DNA from: Hsuehochloa calcarea
Taxonomy: Eukaryota > Streptophyta > Magnoliopsida > Poales > Poaceae
DNA: 64,000 nucleotides
NCBI GenBank assembly: GCA_036346395.1
Contig: CM070603.1
Span: forward strand, 26,135,045 to 26,199,044
Reading direction: 5' to 3'
In this document: positions 8,923 to 20,775 of the stretch, one piece after another
How positions within the stretch are numbered: position 1 is the first letter of the stretch
Layout: the number at the start of each line of letters is the position of its first letter
Translations under genes and position numbers: made by a program
The notes under the pieces: model-generated
Told to the model about the DNA's origin: nothing
The model's input: only the letters and a program-made list of their open reading frames with translations
Databases searched by the model: none

Positions 8923-11630
8923 ATAGCGACTGACAAGTACTCAACCAAGCCACATATTTTTGATGGAGTTGACTTTGCATATTGGAAGGCTTGTATGCAA
9001 GCATATATCGAGGCTCAAGGGCACGCTATTTGGCTTAAGGTGAAAAACCCTTATGTCGTGCCAGCCGATGACGATATGATCACTCCAGATGTGGAGGCCA
9101 ACAGCAAGGCTCGGAATTATTTGATCCAAGGCCTTAGTCGATCTGAGTTTGAGCGTGTTGCTCACTTGCGGTCTGCTCATGAGATCTGGCGGACTCTTTG
9201 TGACTATCACGAAGGGTCCACTGCGATCAAGGAAGTAAGACAGAACCAGCTCAAGAAAGTATACTCTAAGATCGAGCAAAGGCCTGGTGAGTCTTTGGAT
9301 GAGCTGTGGGGAAGATTTTCTAAGATTCTTCATGATCTCCGCGTTGTTGACTTAGTTTTTTCTGAGTATGAAAATGCACGCCAACTTTTGGGTGCTCTTG
9401 ATGTGAAGGTCTGGGGAATGAAGATCACTTCCATCAATGACAACACTGTCATGAGTGATCTTACCATGGATAAGCTATACTCGAGGTTGAAGGAGCATGA
9501 GATTGACTTTATCTCGCGTCTCCCCAAGACAGAGTCGATGGCATTAGTGGTCGACAAATCCAAGGGTTGTTCTTCTGAGTCTCTTGATTGTAGCTCATCT
9601 GGTTTTTCATTATCTGCTTTACATTCTTTGAGCGATGAGCAACTTGAGAAACTGTCCGAGGATGACTTAGCCCTCCTATCCACCAAATTCACAAGAGCGT
9701 ACAACAAGGTGAGGAATAGGAGGAGAAGTGGACCTATCACGTGCTTTGAATGTGGTGAGCCAAACCACATTCGTTCCAGGTGCCCCAAGCTAAAGGGTAA
9801 GGAGGAGAAGGAGACACGAAGACATCCCCAGGAGATGGATGCAAAACCCAAGAAGACAAACTATCGCAAGTTTGTCAGTCGGGTCCTTGCCGCTCTAGAG
9901 AATGTAAATATGAGCGATGTGGACTCGGAAATGGAGGACGACGAGAGTGACTCCCGTGGCAAGAAGAAGGCTCATGACTTCAGCGGCATGTGTTTCATGG
10001 CCAAGAACGACCACGACAAATGACTCCTCCAACGATGAGGACCTTTTAGTGATCCTGATGAGGCATGCCCTTCAATTGCTGACATGAAAAGGGCTTTGGT
10101 GCTTGCTGAACAGAAATTGCATAAGCAAGTAAATATGATTAAGAAGCAGGACATTATGATTGATAATTTGAACCTAGAAGTTGTTAGGCTTAAATCTATT
10201 AATCCTAATGATATTTGTGATTCCTGCACTAGCTTGCTTAAAGAGTTGACAAGCTTGAAATCTGCTCATTCCTCTGTTGCTAATCAACTAAAAGATGCTT
10301 TCGATGAACTAGAATCTCTCAAGTCTAGTTCTGTTTGTTTAGATGCCATTTCTCTTGATGTGACTGCCATGGAAGCTATTCCTTTAACTTGCTCGAACTG
10401 TGCTTTACTTGAATTAAAATTGGATAGCGCCCTGAAGGAATTGCAAAAATTTGATGCTAGTCACACATGCTCTCATTGTAAGAATAATAGGATTAAGATA
10501 CAAGAGATGACTGAAATGGTGGTTTACTCTAGAGCTGCATCTTGTGAAAATTGTCCCAAGCTTACAATAGAGATTGAAGCGTTAGACAAGACTCTTGAAG
10601 AAAAAGCTAAAATTGAAAAATCTATGTCTCTTACTGCTTCGAAGAAAGTCATTGATTCTAACTCTTGTGTTTTGAGTGCTGAAGTTGAAACCATGATTGG
10701 TCAGATTCAAGAGGCATTTAGACTCAAATTTAGGGAGCAGTTGAATATGATTAAGGAATCCTATTGTGTGTCTTGTGAGGCCTTCAAAGTGGAAGTGACC
10801 CTTCTTAAGAGTAAACGTGATGAGGTAATCAAGTCTAGCAAGTGCACTAGATGTGAGGGTCTAATTAAAGAGAATGATTACCTCAAGGTGACTCTTGAGA
10901 AGTTTTCGAGTGGGAAAAAGAAACTCAACATGATTCTTGATCAATCCAAGGTGAGTGTGAAAAATAGTGGCCTAGGTTTCAATCCCCTAGAGCATTCCAA
11001 GAAAAACCCACCTAGGATTGCTAGAGTTGTGAAGAATGGTCTGTTTGAGCTAGAACCTCCTAAGCCATCCAGGGTTGTTTTCAAATCCGCTGGTTTTGCT
11101 CAAACTCTTTCTGGCAAGAAAGGTGCTTTTACTCCTTCAGTACAGACCCCTCAAAAGGTCAAGTACCATTGCACCTTCTGCAAAAAGAAGGCCACACCGT
11201 TGAGTTCTGCTTCCGGAGAGCAAAACTTGAGAGAAAAGAGAGGATGAGCGCCTTGAGATCCATTAGAGGAGTCCCTTCTCCAGCTACAGTCTCTAGAGCT
11301 AGGCAGCCTGCTTATCGTACTATGTTTAGGCCTAGATTCGTAGAGAACTTTGTAGACTCTTTTGGTGGGTCTAGGCAGCATGTTGGATTAGGATATCGTG
11401 AGGAGAGACCACGGGTAGCACCTAGACAGGGGGAGTATCGATCTTTTGGTAGATCGTTTCGGAGAGGTCTAGGTGGTTCTCATGTGCATCCTTATGATTT
11501 TATTCCTGATCATGTTTCTGCTGTTTCTACTGCTTCTCCCAGGCATCGTGCTTCTCAGTACTGGATTCCTAGATCATTTATCACTAACCCCAGTACTGAG
11601 GCACGGATGTTTTCTGACTGTGCTTTTTAG
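8923..11630 (+). pseudogene. gag: Copia A gag, Sirevirus type
   Basis: Nucleocapsid/capsid polyprotein. The position matching the start codon of copia I (56016) reads ATA (8923-8925), so the start is lost. Order of parts: N-terminal block IATDKYSTKP; capsid-like region with ARNYLIQGLS and EQRPGESLDELWGRF; CCHC zinc knuckle CFECGEPNHIRSRC (about 9739-9790); acidic stretch; long coiled coil with spaced Cys pairs (10084-10960); and a second knuckle beginning CTFCKK (about 11170). A short frameshifted patch lies near 10020-10060 and another shift near 11185. The frame ends in TAG at 11628-11630, where the same codon is found in copia H. Confidence 0.85.
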
Positions 11631-12860
11631 GTCCGTCGTGCGAGGAAGGAGGACATATGGCTTGTTGACTCCGGGTGTTAGATGGTTCTCCTCCCTCACA
11701 CGTGCATCCGGCAACGAATTGATTACATTTGGGGATGCTTCTACCGGGACCGTGACTGCAAAGGGCACTGTGCGCGTCAACGACAAGTTCATGCTTAAAG
11801 ACGTCGCTTTGGTAAGTAAGCTGAGGTATAATCTTCTATCTGTTTCTCAGCTGCTTGATGAGGGTCTAGAAGTGAGGTTTAAAAGTGGTGAGTGTAGAGT
11901 TCTAGATTCCTCGGGTGAGCTTGTTTTTAAGATCTCCAGATTTGAGAAAATCTTTTGTGCTAATTTCAGTATTTCTTCAGCTTCCAGTCCTAGGTGTCTT
12001 GTAGCCTCTGATTCTCATGATCTTGTTTTATGGCATCGTAGACTTGGGCATATAGGTTTTGATCATTTGTCTAGAGTCGATTTGCAAGGACTTGATTAGA
12101 GGTTTGCCTAGGTGAAGGTCATTAGAGATCTTGTGTGCTCGCCTCATAGACATGGTAAGTTGGTGTCGCTTCCCACCCACCTCTTACCTTGGTAATGGTG
12201 ATGGACAGTCGACTTCTTCACTTAGACACAGTTGGTCCTTCTAGAGTTGATCGGATGGTGGGAAATGGTATGTCTTTGTGGTTGTGGATGATTTCTCCGG
12301 TATTCATGGGTTTATTTTCTCGCTTCTAAGGACGAAGCATTTGGATTCTTTAGATATTTGGTCCTTAGACTTCTTTGTTGATATTCTGGAGCTTTGAGAG
12401 CCATTAGGAGTGACAATGGGACGAAATTCAAGAATTCTTCTTTTTCTTCATACTGCGACCGATAGGGAATTGAGCATCAGTTTTCTTCTCCTAGAGTTCC
12501 CCAGCAGAATGGTGTTGTAGAAAGGAAGAATAGAACCCTTGTAGAGATGGCTCGGACCATGTTAGATGAGCATTCTACTCCTAGGAGATTTTGAGTGCTG
12601 ACGATCTCTCTGCTTGTTATATCTCCAATAGGGTTTTCTTGAGATCTGTGGTTGGGAAGACCTCTTATGAGCTTAGATTTGGTCATTCTTCCAAAGTCTC
12701 TCATTTCAAGATTTTTGGTTGCAAGTGCTGCATTCTTAAACATGGCAACCTTGATAAATTTGAGTCTAGATATTTTGATGGTATATTTCTTGGATATCTT
12801 GCTCATTCTCGTGGCTATCGTGTTTTTAATGTTGACACTAACAAAATTGTTGAGACTTAA
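11631..12860 (+). pseudogene. pol: Copia A protease-integrase, broken
   Basis: After the TAG the same frame continues ARKEDIWLVDSG, the aspartic protease site, but the next roughly 23 bp (present in H, encoding SQHMTEDS) are deleted. The rest of protease reads NELITFGDAS to LRYNLLSVSQLL. Integrase begins with the HHCC-type block LWHRRLGHIGFDHL near 12030, then the core with SDNGTKF (about 12410) and NGVVERKNRTLVEMA (about 12510), which carry the second Asp and the Glu of the DDE triad. The C-terminal part has FDGIFLGYLAHSRGYRVF. Several frameshifts occur between 12100 and 12600 and a stop at 12858. Confidence 0.8.
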
Positions 12861-13421
12861 GTCACTTTTGATGAGGCTAGTCACAGTACTAGACCCGATG
12901 CTACAGTACACAGAGTTCACGAAATTCAAGGAAGCATCTTCGTCGATGATGACTCTGAGGATGAGGAACCGAACCATCCTCCAGCTACCTCTGAGAGGGG
13001 TGGAGAGCCTGCTACTACTACTCCAGTTTCAGCTGAGCAGCCCCCTCCTATCCCCACCGACGATCTGAGTGGCTCTGTTCCTACCTCAACAACCCATGGG
13101 GTAGAGGCCATACGCACCGATAGCACCTCTTCACATTCAAATGACAACATCCACGAGCGGATGATTGGGGATCTTCAAGAGCGAGTCACTCGCTCTAGGT
13201 TTATTTCTCCTGATTCTCATGCACATTCTGCTTTTGTCGCTTCTTTTGAACCCCGAGATATCACCCATGCTTTATCTGATGACTCTTGGGTCAATGCCAT
13301 GCATGAAGAGCTTGAAAATTTTGAAAGAAACAAAGTCTGGACTTTAGTTGAGCGTCCTTCTGATTCTCATGTTATTGGAACAAAATGGATTTTTAAAAAT
13401 AAGCAAAGTGAGGATGCCTCA
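12861..13421 (+). pseudogene. Copia A reverse transcriptase, N-terminal remnant only
   Basis: Integrase tail and the start of the RT module remain, including ISPDSHAHSAFVASFEPRDI and NAMHEELENFERNKVW, ending at KWIFKNKQSEDAS. The sequence then jumps to the 3' spacer. The catalytic RT region and RNase H, intact in outline in B, are absent, so A could only have moved with help from another element, unless this loss came after insertion. Confidence 0.8.
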
Positions 13422-14178
13422 GTTCTTGTTTTGAGTCTCTTTTTACTTATAGACATGGCTTGACTCATTTTTGGTTGCTTTTAGTGAAACTATGATATTG
13501 AGCAACTTTTCATGGTATTCATTCTCTTAATCTCAGATTACTGCTATTTTGGTTTTAGCTTTGCATTACATGTTTTGCCATGATTGAATATAGCTTCTAC
13601 TCTTTATATGGCTTGGTATAATACTTGTACTGTCTACATGGATAATGGTCATGGCTCCTTTTTACTCAAGTTCAAAAATAATGTCATTCCTTCATGCTCT
13701 TTCTTTTCCCATGCATCTTGATTAATTCATTGTCAAAGGGGGAGAAAGAGTGAAGAAAAATGCTGTTTTGGAGCGTTTGGTTTCATACATAAGGTTTCAT
13801 ATAAAAGAACACATATAAAAAAAATGAAAATGAACCTTTTGAAAATTTGTGATCATAGTGAGTTGAGTCTCTGGGTTTTACTACCTTTTTCTGATTTTAA
13901 TTGCAATTGAAGAAGACTCTCAATGATCAAAGATCAAATAGAACATTTTGTCTTTCATATGGACCTAAGTGAGATTTTCGGCTACTTTCTGGATTTTGAA
14001 TCCTTTTGTGCTTTCATTGCCTTATCTCACTTGCTTATACTATTCTGAAGCCAGCTTGGTCGTTTCCTAGGCTTTTTCTTGCTTATGGACCAAGTTGTGC
14101 CTTTATGCGAAAACGGCGTTTTGTTTTACTTTTCAATTCGAAAAACCATATTTTCTTGGAAATTGCCAATGTGTTCAT
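13422..14178 (+). other. 3' spacer of copia A
   Basis: No gene. AT-rich region between pol and the 3' LTR, homologous to the spacers of B (19011-20763) and H (47980-49467). It contains an extra polypurine-like motif AAAGGGGGAGAAAGAG near 13737. No env-like ORF is seen. Confidence 0.6.
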
Positions 14179-14190
14179 CAAGGGGGAGAT
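14179..14190 (+). other. Polypurine tract of copia A
   Basis: CAAGGGGGAGAT immediately before the 3' LTR start TGTGGATATC. This is the expected plus-strand primer for reverse transcription. Confidence 0.85.
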
Positions 14191-16036
14191 TGTGGATATC
14201 GTGAGGATATATGCACGATCGTAGAATGATGAGTCAATTGGCAATGGCTTTGTTGGTTTGCAAAATCACGTGTTTTCGATTTTGCTTCAAAATTTGTCGG
14301 ACCACGGTGATCGGCCGGTGGATCGGCGGTCGATCCGCCCGGTGGAAGGTCCGACCGGCCGTGGTGGCGGTCCGACCGATAAGTTCAAAAGTTGTTTTGG
14401 AGCTAAGCCAAAAATAGGTTTGTGTAGGCAAGTGAGGGGAGTCTCTGGATGTGGTCACATCATTTTGGAGCTCGGTCAAAAGTTCTATTCGATTGAAATT
14501 TCGGAAGGTTTGAATTTGAGTGAAAATTTGGCTAAATCTTTTGGGCGGTCCGACCGTTGTTGTGGATCGGTCGGACCGATGCAAATCGGTCGGACCGGCC
14601 GTATGGGGCGATCGGACCGCCGATCACTGAAGGTGAGCCTTTTGGGCATTGAGTTGACTTGATTGTGTTTATTGTATGAACTTCAATGCTTTATTGTTGC
14701 ATATTGCATTGCGGAGCTAACGTGGGTCAAGTTGTGAAGAACTTGTTCCGAAAGCGATTTGTTTGTCTATTCTTTGTGCGGTGGCTTGCGAGTCAGCGGC
14801 GTCAGCGGTGAGGTGGATCGGGACTACGCTTGGAGAGGCGAGGTCGAGCGATCATGGATGACGGGTGGTCGTGTGACTCAAGCATCTTGGCGAGAATGGG
14901 CAAGATGGATCGAGCAGGTAGTTCGGTCTGTTGGTTGGATCGGCGGTGCGGAAGTCGGTGCAAGTCTCTGGGAGTTTCCGACGGGATTCGGACAGGAGAG
15001 TCTTGCCGACAGGATGAGAGAAGCTGATCAACCTACACGTGGTGAAGCAGGCGATTGCTTCAATAGTTTTGTGTGTGTGGGTCCCATGTGTGAGTGGGTC
15101 CCAAAAGTGAAACCCTAGGCCTCTCCTATAAATAGAAAGGGAGGAGATGTAAAACCCCCAAGCACTCATTTGGATTTCTTCATCTTTTTCTAGGGTTTGG
15201 AGGAGAGGAGAGGAGAAACTAGGGTTTGGAGATTATGTGTGTGCTCCTTGTGTGAGCTCTTGTCCTCCTTGTTGGAGTGGCTTTGTAAGTATCTTGTGAG
15301 ATCAATAAATCTTGTGATGCTTGCTTGAGAGATCATTTGTCTCCCTATGTGTTCTTCTCTCTTTTGGATGATTTTGGTGCTTCCTTGATTCAAGTGGTTA
15401 AGCTTGGTCTCTTGACCTATTTTCTCTTGCTTTGATGTGTGGGAATACTCCTAGAATCATCTAGACAATCAACCCCCACAAGCAAGTCTTGAATCAAAGA
15501 TTTTCATATTTCTAGGGTTTGTGCACTTCTTTGGTAAAACCTTAAGAGATCGATTCTACGCAGTGGATCTGAAGGATCGTCGCTAGAAATAGGTCTCTAA
15601 TATCCTTAGGGAAGTGTGCTCGAAATTTGGTCAAGTTTCATTCGTTGAATCAAAAGTTGGATCAAATTTCGTTTTGGATTTGGGCATTGTGTTTCAGTAC
15701 TGGACAAAATCGGTCTGACCGATTTCTATACGGCGGTCCGACCGCCAGCGTTCAGACCGCTAGTTGAAGGTCGGTCGAACCGATTTCAAACCGGTCAGAC
15801 CGCCCTTGGTAGCCGGTCAGACCGCCTGTGCCCAGATCAGCCCTTTGAGATTAAGTCTCCACTTTTGTGTTGTGTGGTTGTTGGGGTTATCGAATTCACC
15901 ACAAGGCTTCCACTGTGCGCTTACTGATCTTCTTAGCTTTCATAGCTAAAAGAGTAAAGTTCGTGTTGAATTTGATTAAGGCGAGAAAGTTGAGAAAGCG
16001 CCTATTCACCCCCCTAGTCGCCTTTACGGTCCTACA
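14191..16036 (+). mobile_element. 3' LTR of copia A
   Basis: Full 1846-bp LTR from TGTGGATATC to ACGGTCCTACA. Palindrome clusters lie at about 14320-14620 and 15705-15830. TATAAATAG lies at 15127-15135. It is followed directly by copia B protease sequence, which proves that A is nested in B. Related to LTR B but clearly a different subfamily. Confidence 0.9.
15127..15135 (+). promoter_or_regulatory. TATA box of the A 3' LTR
   Basis: TATAAATAG about 940 bp into the LTR, between the two palindrome clusters as in B. Confidence 0.65.
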
Positions 16037-17295
16037 TAGGGTGAACAACAAATTCATCCTAAAGGATGTCGCTCTTATGGACAAGCTTAGGTATAATCTC
16101 CTTTCTGTCTCTCGGCTTCTTGATGATGGCTATGAGACTGTATTTAAGAAAAATGCTTGTCGTGTGCTTGATTCTACTGGTGAGCTTGTGTTTGGAATAT
16201 CTAGAGTTGGTAGAATTTTTGGGTGATTTTTCGAATCTCTTCTTTGGATCACTTAAATGTTTGCTTACATCTTCTTCTGATTTCTGGCTTTGGCACCGAC
16301 GTTTGGGGCACATTGGTTTTGATCATCTGACGCGAGTTAGCAACCTTGATCTTATGAGTGGTTTGCCCAAACTCAAAGCTGTCAAGAATGCTGTATGTGC
16401 GCCCTGTAGGCATGGCAAACAAGTTGCCGCCTCACACCCTTCTGTGACTATGGTTATGGCTGACGGACCAGGACAGTTGCTTCATATGGATACTGTTGGT
16501 CCTGCTAGAGTCCGGTCAGTCAGTGGAAAATGGTATATTCTTGTCATAGTTGATGATCTTTCAAGATATTCTTGGGTGTTCTCTCTTGCTTCAAAAGATG
16601 AAGCTTTTGGTTATTTTCATGACCTTGTTCTTCGTTTGGCTTCTGAGCTTCCTGGTGCCCTGAGAGCAATCCGCAGTGACTATAGCACGGAGTTCAAAAA
16701 TACTTCTTTTGCTTCTTTTTGTGCTGAGCACGGTGTTGAGCATCAGTTCTCCTCTCCACACGTCCCTCAACAAAATAGCGTGGTGGAAAGGAAGAATAGG
16801 ACCTTGGTCGAAATGGCTAGGACGATGCTAGATGAGTATAGCACACCGAGGAGGTTTTGGGCCGAAGCTATTGCTACAGCTTGCCATATTGCAAATCGTG
16901 TCTTTTTAAGACCATCTTTAGGCAAGACTCCTTATGAGCTTCGTTTTGGTAGAAAATCCTCTGTTTCGCACTTTCCAGTCTTTGGATCAAAGTGTTTTAT
17001 TCTTAAGATAGGAAACCTAGATAAATTTGAGTCAAGGACTTTTGATGGAATATTTCTGGGTTATCCTGCACATTCGAGGGGTTTTCGGGTTCTTAATGCT
17101 GAAACTAACCTTATTCAAGAGACTTGTAATATCACTTTTGATGAGACTAGCCCTGGAGCTAGATCAGTTGTTACAGATGATTCACAGGTAACAAAGAGCA
17201 TTTTTGTGGAGGAAGATGAGGACGAAGCTGATATCTGTCCTTCATCTGCTGCTGAGGTGCCCATATTGGTACAAGAACACCTTTCGTCTACTTAA
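16037..17295 (+). pseudogene. pol: Copia B protease end and integrase
   Basis: Starts inside protease (NNKFILKDVALMDKLRYNLL), has a frameshift near 16225, then integrase: LWHRRLGHIGFDHLTRVSN (about 16290), the zinc-binding CAPCRHGK, the core LHMDTVGPARVRS and VIVDDLSRYSWVF, RSDYSTEF where SDNGTEF is usual, and NSVVERKNRTLVEMARTML. The Asn and Gly after the second catalytic Asp are changed, so the enzyme is suspect even apart from the breaks. The C-terminal part ends at a stop at 17293-17295. The protease active site is not present; it was lost with the sequence replaced by A. Confidence 0.85.
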
Positions 17296-19010
17296 CCTTA
17301 CATTGAGGCTCATTGCATCATCATCATTAGCGATACTGCGGAGGTCGAAGAAGCGATATCTCACCGGGCGCTCCGCCGCATTCGAGACGGCATCCTCGGA
17401 TCGGATAATAGGTAATCTACATGGCGAGTTACTCGCTCGGTATCTTGATCAAAATCTCTACTCTCATTCGGCTTTTGTTGCTTCTTTTGAACCCCGCGAT
17501 ATATCACATGCTTTATCTGATTCTAGCTGGGTAAATGCCATGCATGAGGAGTTAGAGAATTTCGAAAGAAACAAGGTTTGGAACCTAGTAGAACCTCCTA
17601 GTGGTCATAATGTTATAGGAACCCGTTGGGTGTTCAAGAATAAACAAGCTGAGGATGGTTCTGTAGTTAGAAACAAGGCCAAATTGGTAGCTCCGGGTTT
17701 CAGCCAAGTTGAGGGGTTAGATTTTGATGAGATATTTGCTCCTGTTGCTAGACTAGAAGCCATTCGCATTTTGCTCGCATTTGCTGCATCAAAATTTTTG
17801 AAATTATTTCAGATGGATGTTAAAAGTGCCTTTTTAAATGGTTTCATAGAGGAGGAAGTGTATGTTAAGCAACCCCCGGGTTTTGAGGATCCCAAGTATT
17901 CAAATCGTGTTTTCAAGTTATCTAAAGCCTTGTATGGTCTTAAGCAAGCCCCTAGAGCCTGGTATGATAGACTTAAGACTTACTTGCTTAAAAATAATTT
18001 TGACATGGGTAAAGTGGATAAAACTCTATTCATTCTTAGGCGTGGCAATGACTTCCTGCTTGCTCAAATTTATGTTGATGATATTATTTTTAGTGGTTCT
18101 TCTAATGCTCTTGTTTCCAGCTTTTCTGAGACTATGTCCATGGAATTTGAGATGAGTATGATGGGAGAGCTCAACTACTTTTTGGGGCTTCAAATCAAGC
18201 AATGCAAGGAAGGGACTTTCATCCATCAGATAAAGTACACTAAAGATCTACTCAAACGCTTTGACATGGGTGACTGCAAGCCAATCTCCACTCCCATGGC
18301 AACCATTGTTTTGGATCGGATGAGGAAGGAGAAGTCGTGGATCAGCGAGTACTGCATGACATGATCGACTCATACATGTCGACGGCCTCGAGACCGGACA
18401 TTCACTTCACGGTATGCCTTTGTGCAAGGTTTCAGGCGTCTCCAAGAACTTCCCATCGCCAAGCCGTTAAGCGCATATTCGGTATTTACACTCTACCATC
18501 TTATATGGCATTTGGTATTCCTGCTCTTCAGCTTTGTCCATTAGGGGTTTTGATTCGATTTTGCGGTATCGGTTAGATGGGAAGAGTACCTCAGGCACCA
18601 GTCACTTCCTAGGCACTTCACTTGTATCTTAGTCTTCTAGGAAGCAGTCTTCTGTTGCACAATCCACTGCTGAAGCGGAGTATGTAGCTGCTGCTAGTTG
18701 CTGTAGCCAGATTTTGTGGATGATGTCTACTTTGAAAGATTATGGGTTAAATTTTGCTAGTGTTTCTCTTTTCTGTGATAACACTTCTGCTATTAATATT
18801 GCTAAAAACCCAGTGCAACATTCTAGGACTAAGCACATAGACATTAGCTTTCACTTCCTTAAAGATCATGTCGAAAAAGGGGATATTGTGATGCACTTCG
18901 TGGAGTCCGATGCTCAATTGGCGGATATCCTCACCAAGCCTTTAGACTCAACTAGGTTTGCCACCTTGAGAAGCGAGTTAGGGGTCATTTATCCTTATAG
19001 GTTGGTTTGA
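17296..19010 (+). pseudogene. pol: Copia B reverse transcriptase and RNase H
   Basis: RT begins after a frameshift near 17300-17460 and is open to about 18310. It carries SHSAFVASFEPRDISHAL, GLDFDEIFAPVARLEAIRIL, QMDVKSAFLNGFIEEEVY, YGLKQAPRAWYDRLKTYL, the catalytic YVDDIIFSG (about 18070), and MSMMGELNYFLGLQIKQ. Motifs and order match the SIRE/Maximus branch of copia. Further breaks follow (stop 18362-18364), then RNase H with AEAEYVAAASCCSQI and HSRTKHIDISFHFLKDH, ending LGVIYPYRLV and TGA at 19008-19010. This is the best preserved pol in the window. Confidence 0.85.
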
Positions 19011-20763
19011 GGGGGAGTTTGATCTTTTCTGATATTACCCTGTTCTTTTGATCTTTTATTGTTCTTTTTCTGAACTTTTTGATCTTTTTGATCTTTTTAG
19101 GTTTTTAGGCTTTTTATTGCATCTCATTGTATCAGATTGCATTCATATGAAAAATACAACAAGTGGTATAAAAAATCCAAAAAGATGCATTGTACAATAA
19201 GATTTTCTGCTTATCTTTTAAAATTGTTGAAGTTTTGCCCATTACCCTTTGGAGACTTAGTATTTCAATTCTTGTTAAATGCCATGTCTAGTTCTTTGAC
19301 TTGCTAGAACTATCATGCTTTTATATGTGTAGCTAAGTCTTTGCTATATGAGCTAGAACTTTAAAACAACTCAAACTAAAAATTACAATTTGTGGATGTT
19401 TTAGCGAGTTGCGCAATTAGTGCTCCTTTTGTGACATTGGCCCTGTCAGAATTGCTTTGTTAGCTCTTGAATCTAAAATTGACCATTACTTGAGCTTTTG
19501 TGTTCTTGAGATTCTAAAATGCTCATGTGAAAAATGAAAAATCAAGATTGTCTTATGCTTAAATTGTGCCAAACTATTCTTACGAGACTGCTTGTCAATG
19601 ACATGAACTTGGAGATAGTTTGATGAACCAGACGATCTCATGGGGACTGCTTGTCAGAAATAACATGAACCTCAAGATTTGTCACCCTGGTAGAAGCTTA
19701 GAAAGAGTTTGTGGATGGCTCCTAGTCCAGGATCTTCTTTACTAAGATATACCTTTAATCAACTTCTGGTCGAAGCTTAGGATGTGTTTGTGGATGGCTC
19801 CTAGTCCAGGATCTTGTCACTAAGTTAGATCATTAGTCAACTTCAATATTCAATGCATATGAGAAAACTGTTGACAAATGGGCTTTTAAGAAATACTGAG
19901 CAAAATGATTCAATACAGGACCCGATTGACTCTTAATGTGGTTTTTGTTGGATGTTTGATCTCACTTTGACATTTTGACATGGCTAGTTTCATTTTAGGA
20001 TCCCTGTTGATGAACTTGCTGAATTTGAAGCTTTGCTTAAATTGATCAAATCTATTGCTTTACTTTTGAGCCTTTGTGCTTAGCTTTGCTATACATATCT
20101 TACCATGATCTTGCTAGCGCTGTTAGGCTTGATATGTTGTTTGTGCAATATTAGAAATGCTGACTAGCTCTTTTGGGTAATCTCCAAAGCTTCTTGTAAT
20201 CAAAAATTGAAAAACACAAAAATGAAGCCACTTCATTGCACTTCATGCATACTTCTTCTTTTTGCTTCTCTCTTCATTCTGCATTTGTTATCTCTGGATG
20301 AGAGGAAGGCGTGATTCCTTGATGACTCCATTGTCAAAGGGGGAGAAGATATTTCAATGTTGGGAAGAAGATTATAGAAAGGGGAGAAAGTTGGAAAATT
20401 TGAAAGGTTTTTGAAATTTGAGGATCATAGTGAGGGGGAGTTCTTGAGTTGCATTCGTATTGTCTAATTGAATATTCTGAACTTGAATTGCATTCATTTA
20501 TCCTCACAATGATCATAGGTCAATTGAAAAATTATTCTTTCATATGGACCTCATGTGAGAATTTTAACTCTTTCCTGGAAATCAAACTTTTTATGCTTTC
20601 TTTTACCTTATGTCACATGCCTATACTATTCTGATGCCAGCTTGGTCATTTACATTGCTTTTTCTTGCTTATGGACCAAGTTGTGCCTTTGTGCGAAAAC
20701 TGCGAGTAAACTCATTTTCAAATCTCTTACTTATATTTTCTGGATAATTGCCAATGTGTTCAT
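19011..20763 (+). other. 3' spacer of copia B
   Basis: 1.75 kb without a convincing gene between pol and the 3' LTR. It has polypurine-like motifs at 19011 (GGGGGAG right after the stop), near 20338 (AAGGGGGAGAAG) and near 20433 (GAGGGGGAG). A short internal direct repeat around GTAGAAGCTTAG and GTCGAAGCTTAG (about 19690 and 19770) includes the shared phrase GGATGGCTCCTAGTCCAGGA. Homologous to the spacers of A, H and I. Confidence 0.6.
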
Positions 20764-20775
20764 CAAGGGGGAGAT
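20764..20775 (+). other. Polypurine tract of copia B
   Basis: CAAGGGGGAGAT directly before LTR B2, identical in form to that of A. Confidence 0.85.

Noticed and set aside
9330..9851. 173-codon minus-strand ORF opposite A gag
   Set aside because: Antisense shadow of a well-supported gag frame with a CCHC knuckle.
19011..20763. Possible env-like gene in the copia B spacer
   Set aside because: No ORF of useful length, no membrane segment or signal peptide, and homologous spacers in A and H are also closed.
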